Source: Phragmites australis (taxonomy: Eukaryota > Streptophyta > Magnoliopsida > Poales > Poaceae). From it: a stretch of 64,000 nucleotides of DNA. Positions 33,901 to 46,815 of this stretch are shown in pieces; the first letter of the stretch is position 1, and each line of letters begins with the position of its first letter. The notes under the pieces are model-generated. The model searched no databases. It was not told the origin of the DNA and worked only from the letters and a program-made list of their open reading frames with translations. The DNA is taken from the NCBI RefSeq assembly GCF_958298935.1, contig NC_084940.1:16177146-16241145 (forward strand), read 5' to 3'. Position numbers and translations under genes: made by a program.

Positions 33901-34130
33901 TATCATTGCTGTTTGGTTTCTAAAATTGGCAGGGATGTGTCACATTATATAGTCATTTTTTGGCCCCTAAGCCTGAGCAGAACAAGGGAGCTCTGTTATG
34001 CTCGGTGGCTTTGCTCGATACGCGACTGCTGTTTGTGGCGACCTTGCACGGCGAGACTTCAAGTTTTGGTGGAATCCACATGACCTAGGTGCTAGATTTA
34101 CCTAGAGGCTTCAAAATTGGAATCTAAGTT

Positions 34131-34440
34131 AGTAAGTTCATCTATATTTTATTTGTACTTAGATTTACTTACTAGACTGCTCTAGATTTTGAAAATCGAT
34201 GCTTGTTCTATGATGATGAATTTTGAAGGAGCTAGAGTTTAAATTAACTTAGTGAATTTAAGAAACTCAATTTAGGTATACATTATCAAGATTAGTAAGT
34301 TCATCTACATTTTATTTATACTTAGATTTATTTATTAGATTGCTCTAGATTTTGAAAATAGGTGCTTATTCCATGATGATGAATTTTGAAGGAGCTAGAG
34401 CTCCAATTGACTTAGTGAATTTAAGATAATCGATTTTAAG
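34131..34440. repeat. Tandem duplication, two copies, period 163 bases
   Basis: AGTAAGTTCATCTA starts at 34131 and again at 34294. The copies continue in step through GACTGCTCTAGATTTTG / GATTGCTCTAGATTTTG and GATGAATTTTGAAGGAGC, with scattered substitutions. The array lies in the CACTA-2 leader before TNP2. Confidence 0.8.
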
Positions 34441-34560
34441 TTTTTATAATTTAGTTATGAATTTATTTAGCATTATATTCTGTTTTATTGATAATAATTA
34501 ATTAAATTGAAAGTTATTTCATATTAATTCAATGGATTTATAATAATTGATAAAATTGTA

Positions 34561-35651
34561 GATGGATGAATATAGATATATGATGCTGACCGTAGCGGCC
34601 TAGAGTTTTCTAATGGAAGCTTTTTTTAGCATTGTCGTGGCATACAAGTCAAATAATTGTGATGATGATATATGCTGTCCATGCACTAATTGCAAGAATG
34701 AAAAGAAGTTTTCAAGTATAGAGCATATCCATGCACACTTGCTTCGGAGGGGTTTCAAGCCTGGCTACACCCGTTGGACCAAACACGATGAAGATGAGGA
34801 ATTTGAACATCAAGGGTAACCCACTATCGAAGAAGACAAATGCAACGATATGATGGGTAATGAAGATAAGGATATGTCGACGTTCAAAGATACTTTGGTC
34901 CAAGACGATGAAGATGCCATAGATCAGATATTGCACGATGAGGAGGGGGACTTCACTAGAGAGAGACAATATTAAAAGTTTCAGCATATGATAGAGGGCT
35001 CTAAAACACCCTTATTCCCGAACTGTAAGGATGAGCACACAAAACTGCATACGTTGCTGACACTGCGACAATTGAAGGCTAGCAATGGTTGATTAGATAA
35101 GAGCTTCAACGAGTTGTTATGATTATTGGGTGACTTGCTACCAGAGGAAAACATGTAGCCTGAAACCATGTATCAGGCCAAGCAATTTGTTTGCCCATTG
35201 GGATTGGAAGTAGAGAACATACATGTATGTCCAAACAACTGCATACTGTATCGCAAAGAGTGCAGAATTCAATGCATGTCCGGTGTGCGGAGCAGCACGA
35301 TACAAGTGGTGCAATACAATGCATGTCTGCTAATGTTGTGTGGTATTTCCCTATAATCCCCCGTTTGAAGCAATTATTTGTGAATAAAAGGCATGCCCAG
35401 TTGATGCGATGGCACACCGAAGAGCACAAGAAAGACGGAATACTCAGACACCTTGCTGATGGCATGCAATGGAGGAACATCAATAGAAAATAAGAAAATA
35501 TTCGCACATGACGTGAGGAATATAAGGTTCGAGTTGAGTATAGATGGGGTGAATTCTTTCGGCAATATGAGCAGTAGTCATACCACTTAACCTATGACTT
35601 TGTGTATCTACAACCTTTCACCTTATATGTGTATGAAGTGGAAGTACCTTA
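34561..35651 (+). pseudogene. CACTA-2 TNP2 transposase, N-terminal part
   Basis: The start region reads YDADRSGLEFSNG, then after a frame change CPCTNCKNEKKF and HAHLLRRGFKPGYTRW, the transposase-associated N-terminal zinc domain. Further on come LLGDLLPEEN, FVCPLGLEVENIHVCPNNC, VVWYFPIIPRLKQLF and MRWHTEEHKKDG, then MCMKWKYLM just before 35651. These are characteristic of the TNP2 family of En/Spm transposases. Frame shifts near 34600, 35265 and 35330 and stops near 34820 and 35120 inactivate it. The chain is cut at 35651 by the copia C insertion and continues at 48296. Confidence 0.85.
35647..35651. repeat. Target site duplication of copia C, left copy (CCTTA)
   Basis: CCTTA precedes the LTR start TGTAGGACC. 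The same five bases follow the other LTR at 48291-48295. Confidence 0.9.
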
Positions 35652-37639
35652 TGTAGGACCAAGAGCAATGACTATAAGGGGGGGGGGGTGAATAGGCGCA
35701 TAAACAAATTTCGTACGAAATTGATAGCCTTCTCCTATTCTTGAACCCAACGTACCTCGAAACCACATGTGAAAGCAGGAGAGACAAGAATAGATTGCAA
35801 GACTTCCAAAACCAATGCTCCTCTTTGATGGAAGAGAACTCTAGGTTCCATTTTATGCCACATCAAGATTCATAGCGCAAGAAGGCAATCAACTTGAAGA
35901 AAAACTCCTAAACACAAGAGAACTGGCAACCAGAAGAATATTAACCCTCTAGCAAGATTCTCCAAGTTGATGGATTCAGAGGATTGGAATGGTTAGAGAC
36001 CAAATATGAGAATATTAACCCTCTAGCTTAAGAAGAACACCTCTTACAGGACCCAAAAGGAGTAGCTCTCAAGAAAAATAAAAATCAACAAGAAAACACC
36101 AAAAACTTACACCAAAATATGGGAGCCAAAAGCAGGAGACTAGAAGGAGATAAACTCAAGCATATGCAAAAACACTTTCTTCATTAAGCTCAGAGGAACG
36201 CCCTCTTTTGGCAGATTACAAAGTGCTATTATCACAAAAACTCTCACCTAAACATAGGCTAAGCACTTCTATCTCTCTCTCCACATAACACAAGTGAAAG
36301 GCTATCAAAACTCTCAAAAAACTCACAAAGGATCTACCTATTCCACTAGCCATACCCTTCTATTTATAGGCCAAGGGGGCTTGCTTAACTCTTAAGCAAT
36401 CTTGTCCCTAAACTGCCATTCACTCCCACCTACCATCGGGGGTAGTTTCGTCTGAATTTTTCTCCGTCCATCAGATGGCCATGACGCCTTCATGATTTAG
36501 TTTCGCCTCAACGTAAGCTTTATGATGATGCCACATGCACTCTATCCTTCTGCGGTTTTTGAGGACAAACCGAAAAACCGCCTTGCATGCTTCTTAAAGC
36601 GTGACTCACAGCCACTTGCTTACACCTTAAGCAAGTCTTCAGATGCCGACGCGTGTCATCCATCTTGCGATCTTGACTGCTGGTAAGTCTCTCTCACTCT
36701 TGATCTCTTCGGACCACCTTGTCACTTGCACCAACATCCCCTTCATTTGACTTCGTCTACACACCATTTTCATCCTTCCTTTCATGCTTTGCTTGACCTC
36801 CATATGTACAGCTAGAATCACCCTCGACTCCGCTCGACTCCCTCAATCATCCGGCATCAAGCTCCCCGCTTAGACCCGATCTTCCAGCTGTCGGCCACCA
36901 AGTTGCGTCCACCACCTACACACCATGAGACAAGCAAACATGTGATTCTAACACTATTTAACTCCATCACAAGTTAGTCGAAATCAAAATCCCTGCAGAA
37001 ATAACAATTCGCTAAAAAATCATGAACGTTGGATGATCTGATGTTCGCTCCTCCTAAGCGCCGGACCATCCAGTGTGTTAAACTAACTCATTAGACTAGC
37101 CATCTTGCATTCCTCTCTGCAAGAGATGCTCTGGCGTGCTGTTCATTTCATCACCAAACCATCTGGCGTATATATCTTCATCGGACCACCATTTACATCC
37201 TCTCTACAAGAAATGCTCCGACATATTCTTCAGCTTTTACATCTTCCATCGCCGGACCATCCGACGCATGTGAGTCCACTAGAGCCAACTTGCAATCTCT
37301 CTACAAGAAATGCTCCGACGTTCATTGTGCCTATCGCTGGACCATTCGACGTGTACTTCAATTTTTCTTCTGAGTTGAAATGTTATGGCGTGTACTCCGT
37401 CTGAACTCGGACCATTAGGCGTGTTCAAAATCCCAGGTGTCGGACCATCCGGCGTGTATAATTTTTCTGGACTTAGATACAAACACGCCAACTCTATTTT
37501 CTATGCACTTTGGTTAGTGATTATTGCAATCACGGTACATATAAATGCTTATACAATCTAACAATTATCAAACCAAATCAACACACTTGTCAATCACTCA
37601 TCATATATAAACTAAGGCACATTTCCACTTGGTTTCTCA
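35652..37639 (-). repeat. Copia C 3' LTR (1988 bases)
   Basis: The plus strand begins TGTAGGACCAAGAG and ends GTTTCTCA. Positions 36161-37639 match 46816-48290, with many substitutions. It contains a TATA-like region near 36360 (TATTTATAGGCC) and repeated CCATCCGGCG-type words at 37060-37450. Confidence 0.85.
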
Positions 37640-38970
37640 ATCTCCCCTTTGATGAGTGTATTGACAACTCTTAAAGCACAAAGATTTTGATTTGAAGAAA
37701 TCCAACAAGAGAAGCTCATCCAAGTGACAAAAAACACAAGAAAGTGCATAAAATGTTACTTGCATAAGAAGGTTTCAAAGACTCGAAGAGAGGTAGAGAC
37801 AAGCCAAATGAAAAAGCTCCCCCTTGATGAATGCACAAATTTCTTTGTGATTTAGTTCATAAGTTCTCCCCCTTTGGCAATGCAAACATGAAGGGCAAAA
37901 GTGCCATGAAGTGCATGAATATGCAAATCTAATGATCTTTCACAAGTAGACCACAAAGCATTTGCACAAGCTAGAAATATCAAATGGCTATGGAGAGTAG
38001 AATGCGGAGCTCCCAATTGCACAAAAGCTCGAAAAGATACAATTACACAAGAACATAAAGCTACCCAAGCTAAACTAAAGAATTATTGGCTCATTTAGGT
38101 ACACATAGCCGAATCATGTTAAATCAAATCGCCACATAAGCATCCACTTGTGTCGAGGTAATACAAGCATTAAGAATTAGAGAACTTCAATCTCAAACTG
38201 GGCAATCACGCATTTAGGAAAGAAGGCTTTGCAAACGATCACATATGAAACCAAGACTTAGTTAGATCAAGTGATTAAAACAAAATTGAAATTTTTTGGC
38301 ACTTTTTATTTTTATTTTTATTTTTATCCTCAAGTTGCCACTTATCCAAGCGAAGTGTCGCGTGACTAGGTACGGCAAACATCTCGAGGCTTGAAGACAA
38401 CCATATTGGATCACATTTGAGCACAAGAAACTTGATTCTACAAGATTTTTCAATGTTCACAAGTTATCAAATTATCACAAGATCAAGTCAAGTAGTGTCT
38501 TTACGATACAAGGAACATATGTTCCTCGAAGGTTCTATCATGAGCTAAACATTTGATAAAGATAGAAAATATAGTGTAATGTTCCTCAATCCACTGTCTT
38601 GAACCAAGAAGCCTAGAGAAAAATATTCATTAAACTAGTCTTAACACAAATATTGACTAAGCTAAAGCAATTACGAACATGATAATCAAGACTGTAGCAT
38701 TTCATAGTTTACATGATTCATAAAATTGCCCAGTATCATCTTTAGAAAAGCTAGCTTGCCTGAAATAATTCATGTTAAAGCATCAAGAAGAGCCTAAGAT
38801 TAAAACATTGCTCCGCACAACTAATCAACTTAGTCCAAAACCAAGTCTAGCAAACTGAAACTGCTAAAGACATACAAGCAAAAGCTTGACTACTAAGTTT
38901 ATCTTACAAGATGTGATGCAATGCAAATGCAACAAATGTAAGATAGAGTATTTACAATTGCTACTCCCCC
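37640..38970 (-). other. Copia C polypurine tract and 3' untranslated region
   Basis: ATCTCCCCTTTG directly inside the LTR is a purine tract on the coding strand (AAAGGGGAGAT). The following 1.3 kb is A-rich on the plus strand and has no gene. Confidence 0.7.
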
Positions 38971-39414
38971 TCACACAATACTATAGGGATGGCAAACTAC
39001 AAGCTCTCCCCTTAGAAAGGCAAATATGGAAGTATCGAGAGGTTTGGTGAAGATATCAACAAGCTGGTTTTGGATATCTATGTATCTCAACTCAGTGTCT
39101 CCCTTCTCATTGTGGTCTCTCAAAAAGCGGAATCTCACATCTATGTGTTTGGTTCTAAAATGTTGAAATTGGTTATTGGCTAGGCGTGACACACTCTTGA
39201 AGTTTAACTCAAAGTCTCTTAAAGTAGCAAATATCCATAAAATCTGAGAACAACAGCTAGCAGTAGCAACATATTCAGCTTTAGGAGTTGACTGCGTAAC
39301 ACTAGACTGCTTGCGAGAAGATCAACATACAATGGAAGTACCTAACAAATGACAATTATTGGAGGTACTTTTCCTATCAATTCTACACCTAGCAAAATCC
39401 GCATCCAACAAACC

Positions 39415-39469
<55 letters not shown>

Positions 39470-40450
39470 AGAGAAAACCAAAGACCATACTCAAGGGTGT
39501 GCTTGAGGTACCCGAGTATGCGCTTCACTACTTAGAGGTGAGACGTCCTTAGTAAAGCTTGGAAGTAGGAACACAAGTAGACGACAAAGTGAATGTCAGT
39601 TCTTGTCATCGTCAAGTACTAGAGGGAGCCAATCATTCTCATGTACTCGCGCTGGTCTACCTCCTCGCCATCTTTATCCGGATCAAGCATGGTCGAGGTA
39701 GCCATCAGTGTCGCCAAGGGCTTCGCACCACTCATGTTAAATTTCTTCAACAAGTCCTTGGTGTACTTCAACTAGTGGAGGAATGTACCTTTCTTGCATT
39801 GCTTGATTTGCAGTCCAAGGAAGAAGTTGAGATCTCCCATCATCGACATCTCAAATTCCCTACTCATAGTTTCTGTAAACTTGGCAACAAGAGTATGAGA
39901 AGAGCCACCAAAAATAATATCATCCACATATTTCTGAACAAATAGAAAATCATTGCTATGTCTAAAGGTGAACAAGGTTTTATCTACCGACACTATCTTA
40001 TACCCATGCTCTAACAAGGACTTAAGCCTATCATACCAAACCCTAGGTATCTACTTAAGCCCATACAAAGCTTTCTGAAGCTTGTGAACTCTATGTGGGT
40101 ATTTAGGATGCTCAAAGTTGGGGGGGGGGGGAGGTTGCTTGACATAGATCTCTTCCTCTATGAACCCATTAGCTATGCACTTTTGACATCCATTTGGTAC
40201 AGCTTGAAACCTTGGGATGCCAAAACTGCCAGAAGGATCCTAATGGCTTTTAGTCTAGCTACTAAAGCAAAGGTCTTTCCAAAGTCTATCCCTTCTATTT
40301 GAGTGAAACCTTGAGCCACTAGTCTAACCTTATTTCTCATTATAGACTCATCCCCCCTATTTATTTTTGATAACCCATTCGGTGCCTATGGTGTGAACAT
40401 TTGGAGTGGCTCTACAAGGACCCAAACTTGGTTTCTCTCAAAGTTTTCTA
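38971..40450 (-). pseudogene. Copia C reverse transcriptase and RNase H
   Basis: Reverse transcriptase shows KALYGLK near 40060, then KYVDDIIFGG near 39920 with the catalytic Asp pair intact, and GDLNFFLGLQIKQ near 39810. RNase H includes RILGYLKHTLEYGLW (39520), a Ser-Leu run coded by a microsatellite, DADFARCRIDRKSTS (39390), and QLVDIFTKPLD near 39060 close to the end. Stops interrupt between 40450 and 39540. A 12-base G run sits at about 40119. Confidence 0.85.
39419..39464. repeat. (AG)23 microsatellite inside RNase H
   Basis: A pure run of AG repeats on the plus strand codes for alternating Ser and Leu on the minus strand. RNase H sequences of this family have a short Ser/Leu stretch here, which seems to have expanded. 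Confidence 0.9.
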
Positions 40451-41930
40451 GTTATTCATGCATGGCATTGCCACAATTTGAATCAGAAAGAGTGTGTCCA
40501 ACATCATGAGACTCAAAAGAAGCAACGGATGCAGAATCAGTAAAATGAGCATGATGAGAGGATTTGGATCTTGTTACCCTCTCACCAAGGTCGCCGATCA
40601 TCTGTTGAGGGTATGTATCCACTGAATGTGCCAGGGGCTTCGCGTTGTGAAACCACCTCCTGCTCAAACGTAGTTGGTGTAAGTTCAAAAGCAGCTGAAG
40701 TGGAAGTAGATGCTGCAGGACCCTCTGCTGGTGTAGAAGATGTAGGAGCCAGCTTGAGAGTAGGTGTGATAGAAGGAAGTAGTGGATCATCTTCATCATC
40801 ACCGAGAGCTCGAAGGTCACCGTCTACGAAGATGCTTTCGCCAATCTCTTTGTCTCCCGAACACTCGAAAGCAGAACTAACACACGAGGTTGATTCATCA
40901 AACGTCACATCATAGGATTCCCTGATGATGTTTGTGTCAAGATTATAAACCCTGTAAGAATGATCATGAAGAGAACACCCTAAGAAAATCCCATCGGAAG
41001 AGCGTGACTTGAGCTTATTAAGATTGCAACGCTTTAGGATAAAGCACTGATAGCCAAAAACTCTCAAGTGAGAAACCTTCGGCTTCCTCTCAAAGTGAAA
41101 CTCATAAGAAGTCAAATTCAAGATCGAGCGAAGGAGAAAATCCGATTGTAGATATAGTAAGCGATGCTAATAGCTTCACCCCAAAACTTTCTAAAGTCAT
41201 ATGCTCATCGAGTATCATCCTATCCATCTCCACCATAGTCCGATTATTCCTTTCAACTGCACCATTCTGCTAAGAAATGTGTGGGGCAGAAAATTAATGC
41301 TCAATGTCATGTTCAAGGTAGAAAGCATCAAAGAGATAGTTCTTAAACTCGGTGCCATTATCACTGTGAATTGTTTTCAATGCACCAGGAATTTTCTTGA
41401 ACAATATCAAAGCTAAGCTCTGAAAGTGTGAGAACACTTCATCCTTTCTCACAAGAAAGAACACCCGAGAGTAACGAGAGAAGTTATTAACAATGATAAG
41501 TACATACCACTTCCCACCCGTCGAATGAACCCGAGAAGAACCAATAATGCCCATATGAAGAAGTTCTCCTGATCGTTCAGTCATCACTAGATTGACTGGT
41601 GGGTCAGAAGCGACAACCATCTTGCCATGCTAATAAGGAGTACAAACAAGGTTCTTCTCAAACTCGAGCTTGGGCAATCTTCGGATCAAGCCTTGTGCAC
41701 TCATATGAGAAAGCAAATCGAAAATCATGTGCTCTAGTCTCCTATGCCACATACAAAGCTCAAAAGAGGGTTGGGAAATTAAGCATTGAGAAGAACCAAA
41801 AGACTCACAGAAAAATTAGCTCCAAAGACTCTCCCTACACGAGAAATCCAGAAAATCAAAGCACCAGAGGGATCAAGAACTCTAGAAGTATCGTGCTTGA
41901 AGCGCACTTCCAAGTCCTCATCCAGCAACT
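40451..41930 (-). pseudogene. Copia C integrase
   Basis: Near 41920-41650 lies a zinc-domain pattern with HRRLEHMIFDLLSHM and a later CTPY. The core follows: ELLHMGIIGSSRV (41570), where the first catalytic Asp of the usual HMDT/HTD motif is Gly, then TIHSDNGTEFKN (41350) with the second Asp, and QQNGAVERNNRT (41270-41230) with the Glu. The C-terminal part (41121-40582) has LRVFGYQCFILKR, KSRSSDGIFLGCS and VTFDES, then a Ser/Thr/Pro-rich linker. Stops occur between the pieces. Confidence 0.85.
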
Positions 41931-42180
41931 AAGATACAGAAAGCAAGTTGTATCCTAGATGCTCCACCAAAACCACATCCTTGAGAGTGAAACTCTCACT
42001 CACTCTTACCATAACTTTGGCATTCACTCTAGCTTTTTGATCATCCCCTAAAGTGATATACTCATGTCGCTTTGTCGAGTTGAGGCTGGAGAACCATGAT
42101 GCATCTTCGATCATATGGCGTAAACAACCGGAGTCAATGAGCCACCTTTTCTCTAGGACTCTGCCTACCACCTACATATG
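41931..42180 (-). pseudogene. Copia C aspartic protease
   Basis: The frame reads KRWLIDSGCLRHMIEDASWF with the DSG active site, followed by ITLGDDQKARV and VEHLGYNLLSVS, the normal order for copia proteases. It lies just upstream of the integrase zinc domain. Confidence 0.8.
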
Positions 42181-43783
42181 AGAGGAATAATAGGTGGATG
42201 GCTCAGCATTGTGGTTAGACAAAAATCTCTTAGGAATCCAGCACTGGGTCATCCGCCTTAAAACAGTAAAAGCAAATGCATGCAAGTCAATAATAGTGCA
42301 CTAAGAGCAATCGCCATGATAGGAAAATCGTGGTCCGCCAAAGTGCTGTAACTCAAAACCTCTTACACGTGAACCAAAACTATTTGAATCATGGTAAGAT
42401 CCATGCTGAGCACCATCTCTAGGAGGAAACTGAAGAGTGTCAAAAACTCATGGGTGAGAGTGAGAAAAAGGCTCATGTACACCAACAGAGAGGTGATACA
42501 TGTCCTGAGTACTCCACTCCCACTCAAGCCACTCATCTCTTCTACGGCGAAAGTAAAACCAACAAAGTGACTCTCTTTCTGGCAGTAGGTGCAATGATAG
42601 CATCTCTTAGGAACACGATTACTAGTCACTCTAGGCTCTCTCACAGGGGCTCTCATCTTGGGCTATGGAGCTCTCTTTGGTTGTGGTGTGACTTTATTCT
42701 TTGTGGATTGTGGAATAGGTTTCTTAATGAGTTGTGATGTGACATTGATTTTGGACTTCTCGGCTTTTAGGGTAGTAGTTGAGGTGAAAACAGTCTTACC
42801 AACCCCATTGTAAGCCACCCTCTCAAAACCCAATCCTAAGGCTAAACCCACCTTATCGGCACACATCTTGGTCTTGGCCAAGAACAAATTCATTTTGCTC
42901 TTGCCTTCTAAGTACTTCTTCACAAAAGAAAGGATGTACTCATTTTCGGCCATGAGCTTTTCAACTTGCCCTCTAACCCAACTGAGGTTGTCCTTTAGGA
43001 TGATGCAGGTGAAATAGTTTGACTACACATCCTTAGAACTCTCAGCACTCTCCAATCTAGACTCTAGCTCCTTTATGCTCTTGGCTTTCATATCAAACTC
43101 ATTTGAGAGCAAAGGGCAATTCTTGCAAGATCCTAAGAGAGTAGATCTAGGCTGCTCCTTAAAGAGCTTCTTCTCGGCAGTCTCAAGCCGACTATCGACT
43201 TGAGTATGCAAAGTTTGAAGCTCGAAAAACTCACTCATGACCACAAGATAACTATCAAACTCTTCATCATTGCCCATAGACTTAAGCAACTCATGATCAA
43301 AAGATGAGCACTCTAGCCTAGACTTGAGTTCCTTGACTTCATGAATCACTTTCTTAAGCAATCTATCCTGGCTAACAAGCGCATCATTCAAGATATCAAA
43401 CTGAATAGAAAGCTGGTTATAGGAGGGTGATACCTTAGAAGAATCAAGCTTGGGGTCACTGTCGTTGTTGTTCAGTATGAAGTAAAGGCCAGTAAAATCC
43501 TTGTTATTCTTCTTGTTCTTCATGGGTAGCTCCTCCTCCTTCGAACTCTCATCCTCAATTGAGGAAGTGTCGACATCGTTGAGCACTACCACAAAGGCTC
43601 GAGAAGCCGACTTGGCTGCCTTCTTGGCTACCTTATCACGGTTCTTGAAGAAAGGCTTCTTGTTCTTCTTGTGCTTGTCATGGTCGTGTCCATGATCTTA
43701 CTTCTTCTTGAGCTTTGAGAAATCATCCTTGAAATGAGTGGCATCACTACACTCATAACAAACTCGAGAGTCACCTCTCCTCT
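42181..43783 (-). pseudogene. Copia C gag, C-terminal half with zinc knuckle
   Basis: From the insertion point the frame reads GDSRVCYECSDATHFKDD, a CCHC-like zinc knuckle whose last Cys is not kept. A Lys/His-rich segment follows (DKHKKNKKPFFKNRDK), then an acidic region SSIEDESSKEEE near 43550 and a long coiled-coil-like part (43520-43023). After a stop the frame resumes at 42953 and passes a second Cys/His cluster near 42590 (YHCTYCQKESHFVGF). Frame changes and stops are present. Confidence 0.65.
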
Positions 43784-46088
43784 TGTAACGCCCTAAGTCC
43801 CCCAAACGCCTAGGATGCCACCAACTACCCTTCAAAACTAGCCAAAACTAATAAAACATTTTGGCAGCACCTCCTTGTAACTAGTGACGACGCGGAAGCA
43901 AATAGATATATAAACATGACTAAACAAGCACGCTAACACATAACTAACCATCCTAGTAGCATTGGGATATAAACTGAGCTATCATTCCAAAATACACAAA
44001 CAACGCAGGAAACTTTAAGTCTAGGTTCCTATTATTACAGCACAACATATAGAGTTAGTGGCAAAAGAGTGCAAGACATGTAGCTACTCCCAACCCTCAA
44101 GCCAAACACACATCTCAAACACCTAAAAGAGAAAATAAAGAAAGAGGGGTGAGATATAAAATCTCATCAAGCAAACTGCTTTAATGAGTTATTCAATCTA
44201 CAAGTTCTTTAAGCAACGATTTAAGTATGAGAGGTATTAAGACAACAAATAAAGCAAATTAATAAAAGGTTAATAGTCCAATTCCAAAAAAACATGAGCA
44301 ATAAGATTTAAAGTAATGGAACCTCATATAAGGAAAGTTCAATCACAACTGCATAAAGCCATAGTGAAGCCTCACTTCCCTTGTTCCATACCATGCTAAC
44401 ATCCAACAACTGAGTGCCTCAATTCCAACAATATTCATGATTGCTTATGCAATGCAAATGACATGTCCATTGTCTTCATACCCAACAAAGTATGAAGTTG
44501 CATTGTATTATAGCAATATACGCTGTACCGGTACGGTCGCAACAATATGTTCACAACATCACTTCAAGTGCAAAAGCAATACAATGCAAATGCCATTATG
44601 CAATAGCAATGAGCACCTCATAGAACATGATCTTCATATATTATATCACAAATGATATTCTTCATGGGAGATAACATAAAGCCACACATAGAGAATACTT
44701 CAATCAAAGAAAGAACTTTATTTCAATACTTCAATTAAATTAGAGCTTCATTTCAACGGGTCATGTTGAGTTGGTTAAAGTACTGCAATTAAAGTTGAGA
44801 CAGAATAAATAACAAGTTAAAGCGTGTAGCAAAACCACTGCTATGTTTACTTGCCTCCAACGAAAATGACAACCGCTCTAGGCATGATCTGGAGCACTAC
44901 CACCTGCTTTAACAACACAAGCTCATAATACAACCCAGACAAACATACACATATAGAAGATTAACTGCTCCTACGGCCCAACCCAACAATGAAGCGAATA
45001 CGGCGAATGCCGCTGTTGGCTAACTGCAGCAATGTTGCTTCATTTTTTTTATCTTTTAATCTGCACAAGATATGATAGAAAAAATATACATTTTGAAATC
45101 TACAGAACAAGATCTACAACTTCCGTAGAGAAACCTTATTCATATACTGCTACTAAGGTGGCCTAAACTGCAACTGAAAATAGAATTCAGAATCTGTCTA
45201 GAATTTTAGACAGCAAGCTTCACATTTTTATATCATCCACATCATAGATCCAAAAAACCAAAAATTTCATCAGGACATAGAAATTTGCATCTTCTACATT
45301 CTTGGTATAATAAATTTTTGCAGGAAAGGTCATTAAGATGGCATAAAGCAAAACTGAACTTCGTCTGAATTTTCTGTCAGCAAAACACAACTGCCAACTT
45401 CAAAAATCCATAACTCCTAATCTAGTTGGGATTAAATCATGAAATTTCACGAGCATATAGATCTCTAAATCCCCTACAACGTTTCTTCATATAGTACCCT
45501 CAAATTACCCCATTATGGTGGCCAAAAACTGTTTCTATCTATACTGTCCAGGCTCTCATCAGAGAAAAACATCCAAGTTGTAGCAATGATATCTCCCAAA
45601 CCACAGGGGCTATGAAGGTGATCTTGGTGCCAAAAAAAATTTATTAAGTGGACAAATTTATTTCAGAAATTAACTTGCCTAAAAAAGACGTTGAACAGAG
45701 ACTGCACAAACTGACGGATTTCGAAACATGGACGAAATTGATTTCGACCAAACCCCCAACTAAATCCCCTCTAAACTCGTGATTAAAACCTCATAAATCA
45801 ACAACAGAGGGGATTAGGGTGGCAAATCCTCATCTAGGGCAACTACGAGAAATATGATGAGAACCCAGTGATTTTCACATCTCCCTTCTTCTTTCTTGCT
45901 GCACCTTGTCTTCTCCTCCCTCTCCTCCTGTCCTTTGGACTGCAGCAGAGGAAAGGGAAAAGCAGCAGGCCAGCAGCAACCACAGGCAGCAGCAGCAAGA
46001 GGATAAGGAGGTAAGGTGTGTGTGTGGTCGGCTAGGCCTTTTGAGCTGGACCAGCTGGCCCACAGATCCTTTGTTTTTTTGTATTACA
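43784..46088 (-). mobile_element. LTR-like insertion (2.3 kb) inside copia C gag
   Basis: The sequence begins TGTAACGCCCTAAG and ends TTTTGTATTACA on the plus strand (TG...CA ends; the minus strand starts TGTAATAC and ends GGCGTTACA, a common gypsy LTR style). Gag coding stops on one side (FYNNKR near 46105) and resumes on the other (GDSRVCYEC near 43770), so it interrupts gag. It has no coding, but a GC-rich leader-like part at 45880-46050. The flanks CCTCT and CTTTT do not match, so the target duplication is unconfirmed. It is interpreted as a solo LTR. Confidence 0.6.
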
Positions 46089-46815
46089 CTTTTGTTCTCT
46101 TTTGTTGTTGTAGAAGCGGGTAAACTTGTTCATGATCAGAGCAAGATCCTCATCATCAAGTGTGTCCACTTGCTCCTTTGTGATAGAAACTAAAGAAGAT
46201 AAAGCAAAGCCACTGGGTGAAGGGTTAGCACAAGAAAAGCTAATTCCAGTAGGACTACTATCACTAGATCATGAAACCAATGCCATGTTTGAAGATTGGG
46301 GGTTTTCTAGGCTTATTCTAGCTGCTTTGGCTATCTTAGTGGATTTGAGCTTGCTGAAGAGTTCATCAAAATTCAATGTGTTATAACTGGATGACTCTTC
46401 AATGCTCGAGATCTTCACTTCCCATATGTTACGGTTAAGAGCATAGAAAAACTTGATCGCCCTCTCATGATCAGAGTAGGGCAAAACACTGATGGATCTA
46501 AGGTTGCTAACAATTCCATCAAGCCTAACAAACATAGCATCCAAAGATTCTCCGAAACCTTACACAAACATTTGATATTCTTTATTGTATGTGCTCTGAC
46601 GCCGTTCCTTGATTTGGTTAGTACCCTCATAAAAGACACTAAGAATAGTCCAAATCTCACGTGTAGTATGAAGGTGCTGGATTCTATCAAACTCATTACG
46701 ACTCAAGCTTGTGAATAATACATTTCTAGCCTTGTTGTTGTTGGCTTCATATTGTTCGATTTGGACCTGAGTAGTACGAGCAGCAGAGATCTCATAGTTG
46801 GAGTCCACAATCTCC
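46089..46815 (-). pseudogene. Copia C gag, N-terminal half (start deleted)
   Basis: The segment reads EQYEANNNKARNVLFTSL, TTREIWTILSVFYEGTNQIK and TYNKEYQMFV, then after a stop GESLDAMFVRLDGIVSNLRS and FDELFSKLKSTKI. This is the UBN2-type gag of copia elements, but the first part (before EQYEANNN) is missing. Coding begins within a few bases of LTR sequence at 46816, so the Met at 46808 is not the original start. Confidence 0.8.

Noticed and set aside
43779..46093. Target site duplication for the block inside copia C gag
   Set aside because: The flanks CCTCT and CTTTT differ; moving the ends by a few bases did not give a match with TG...CA ends.
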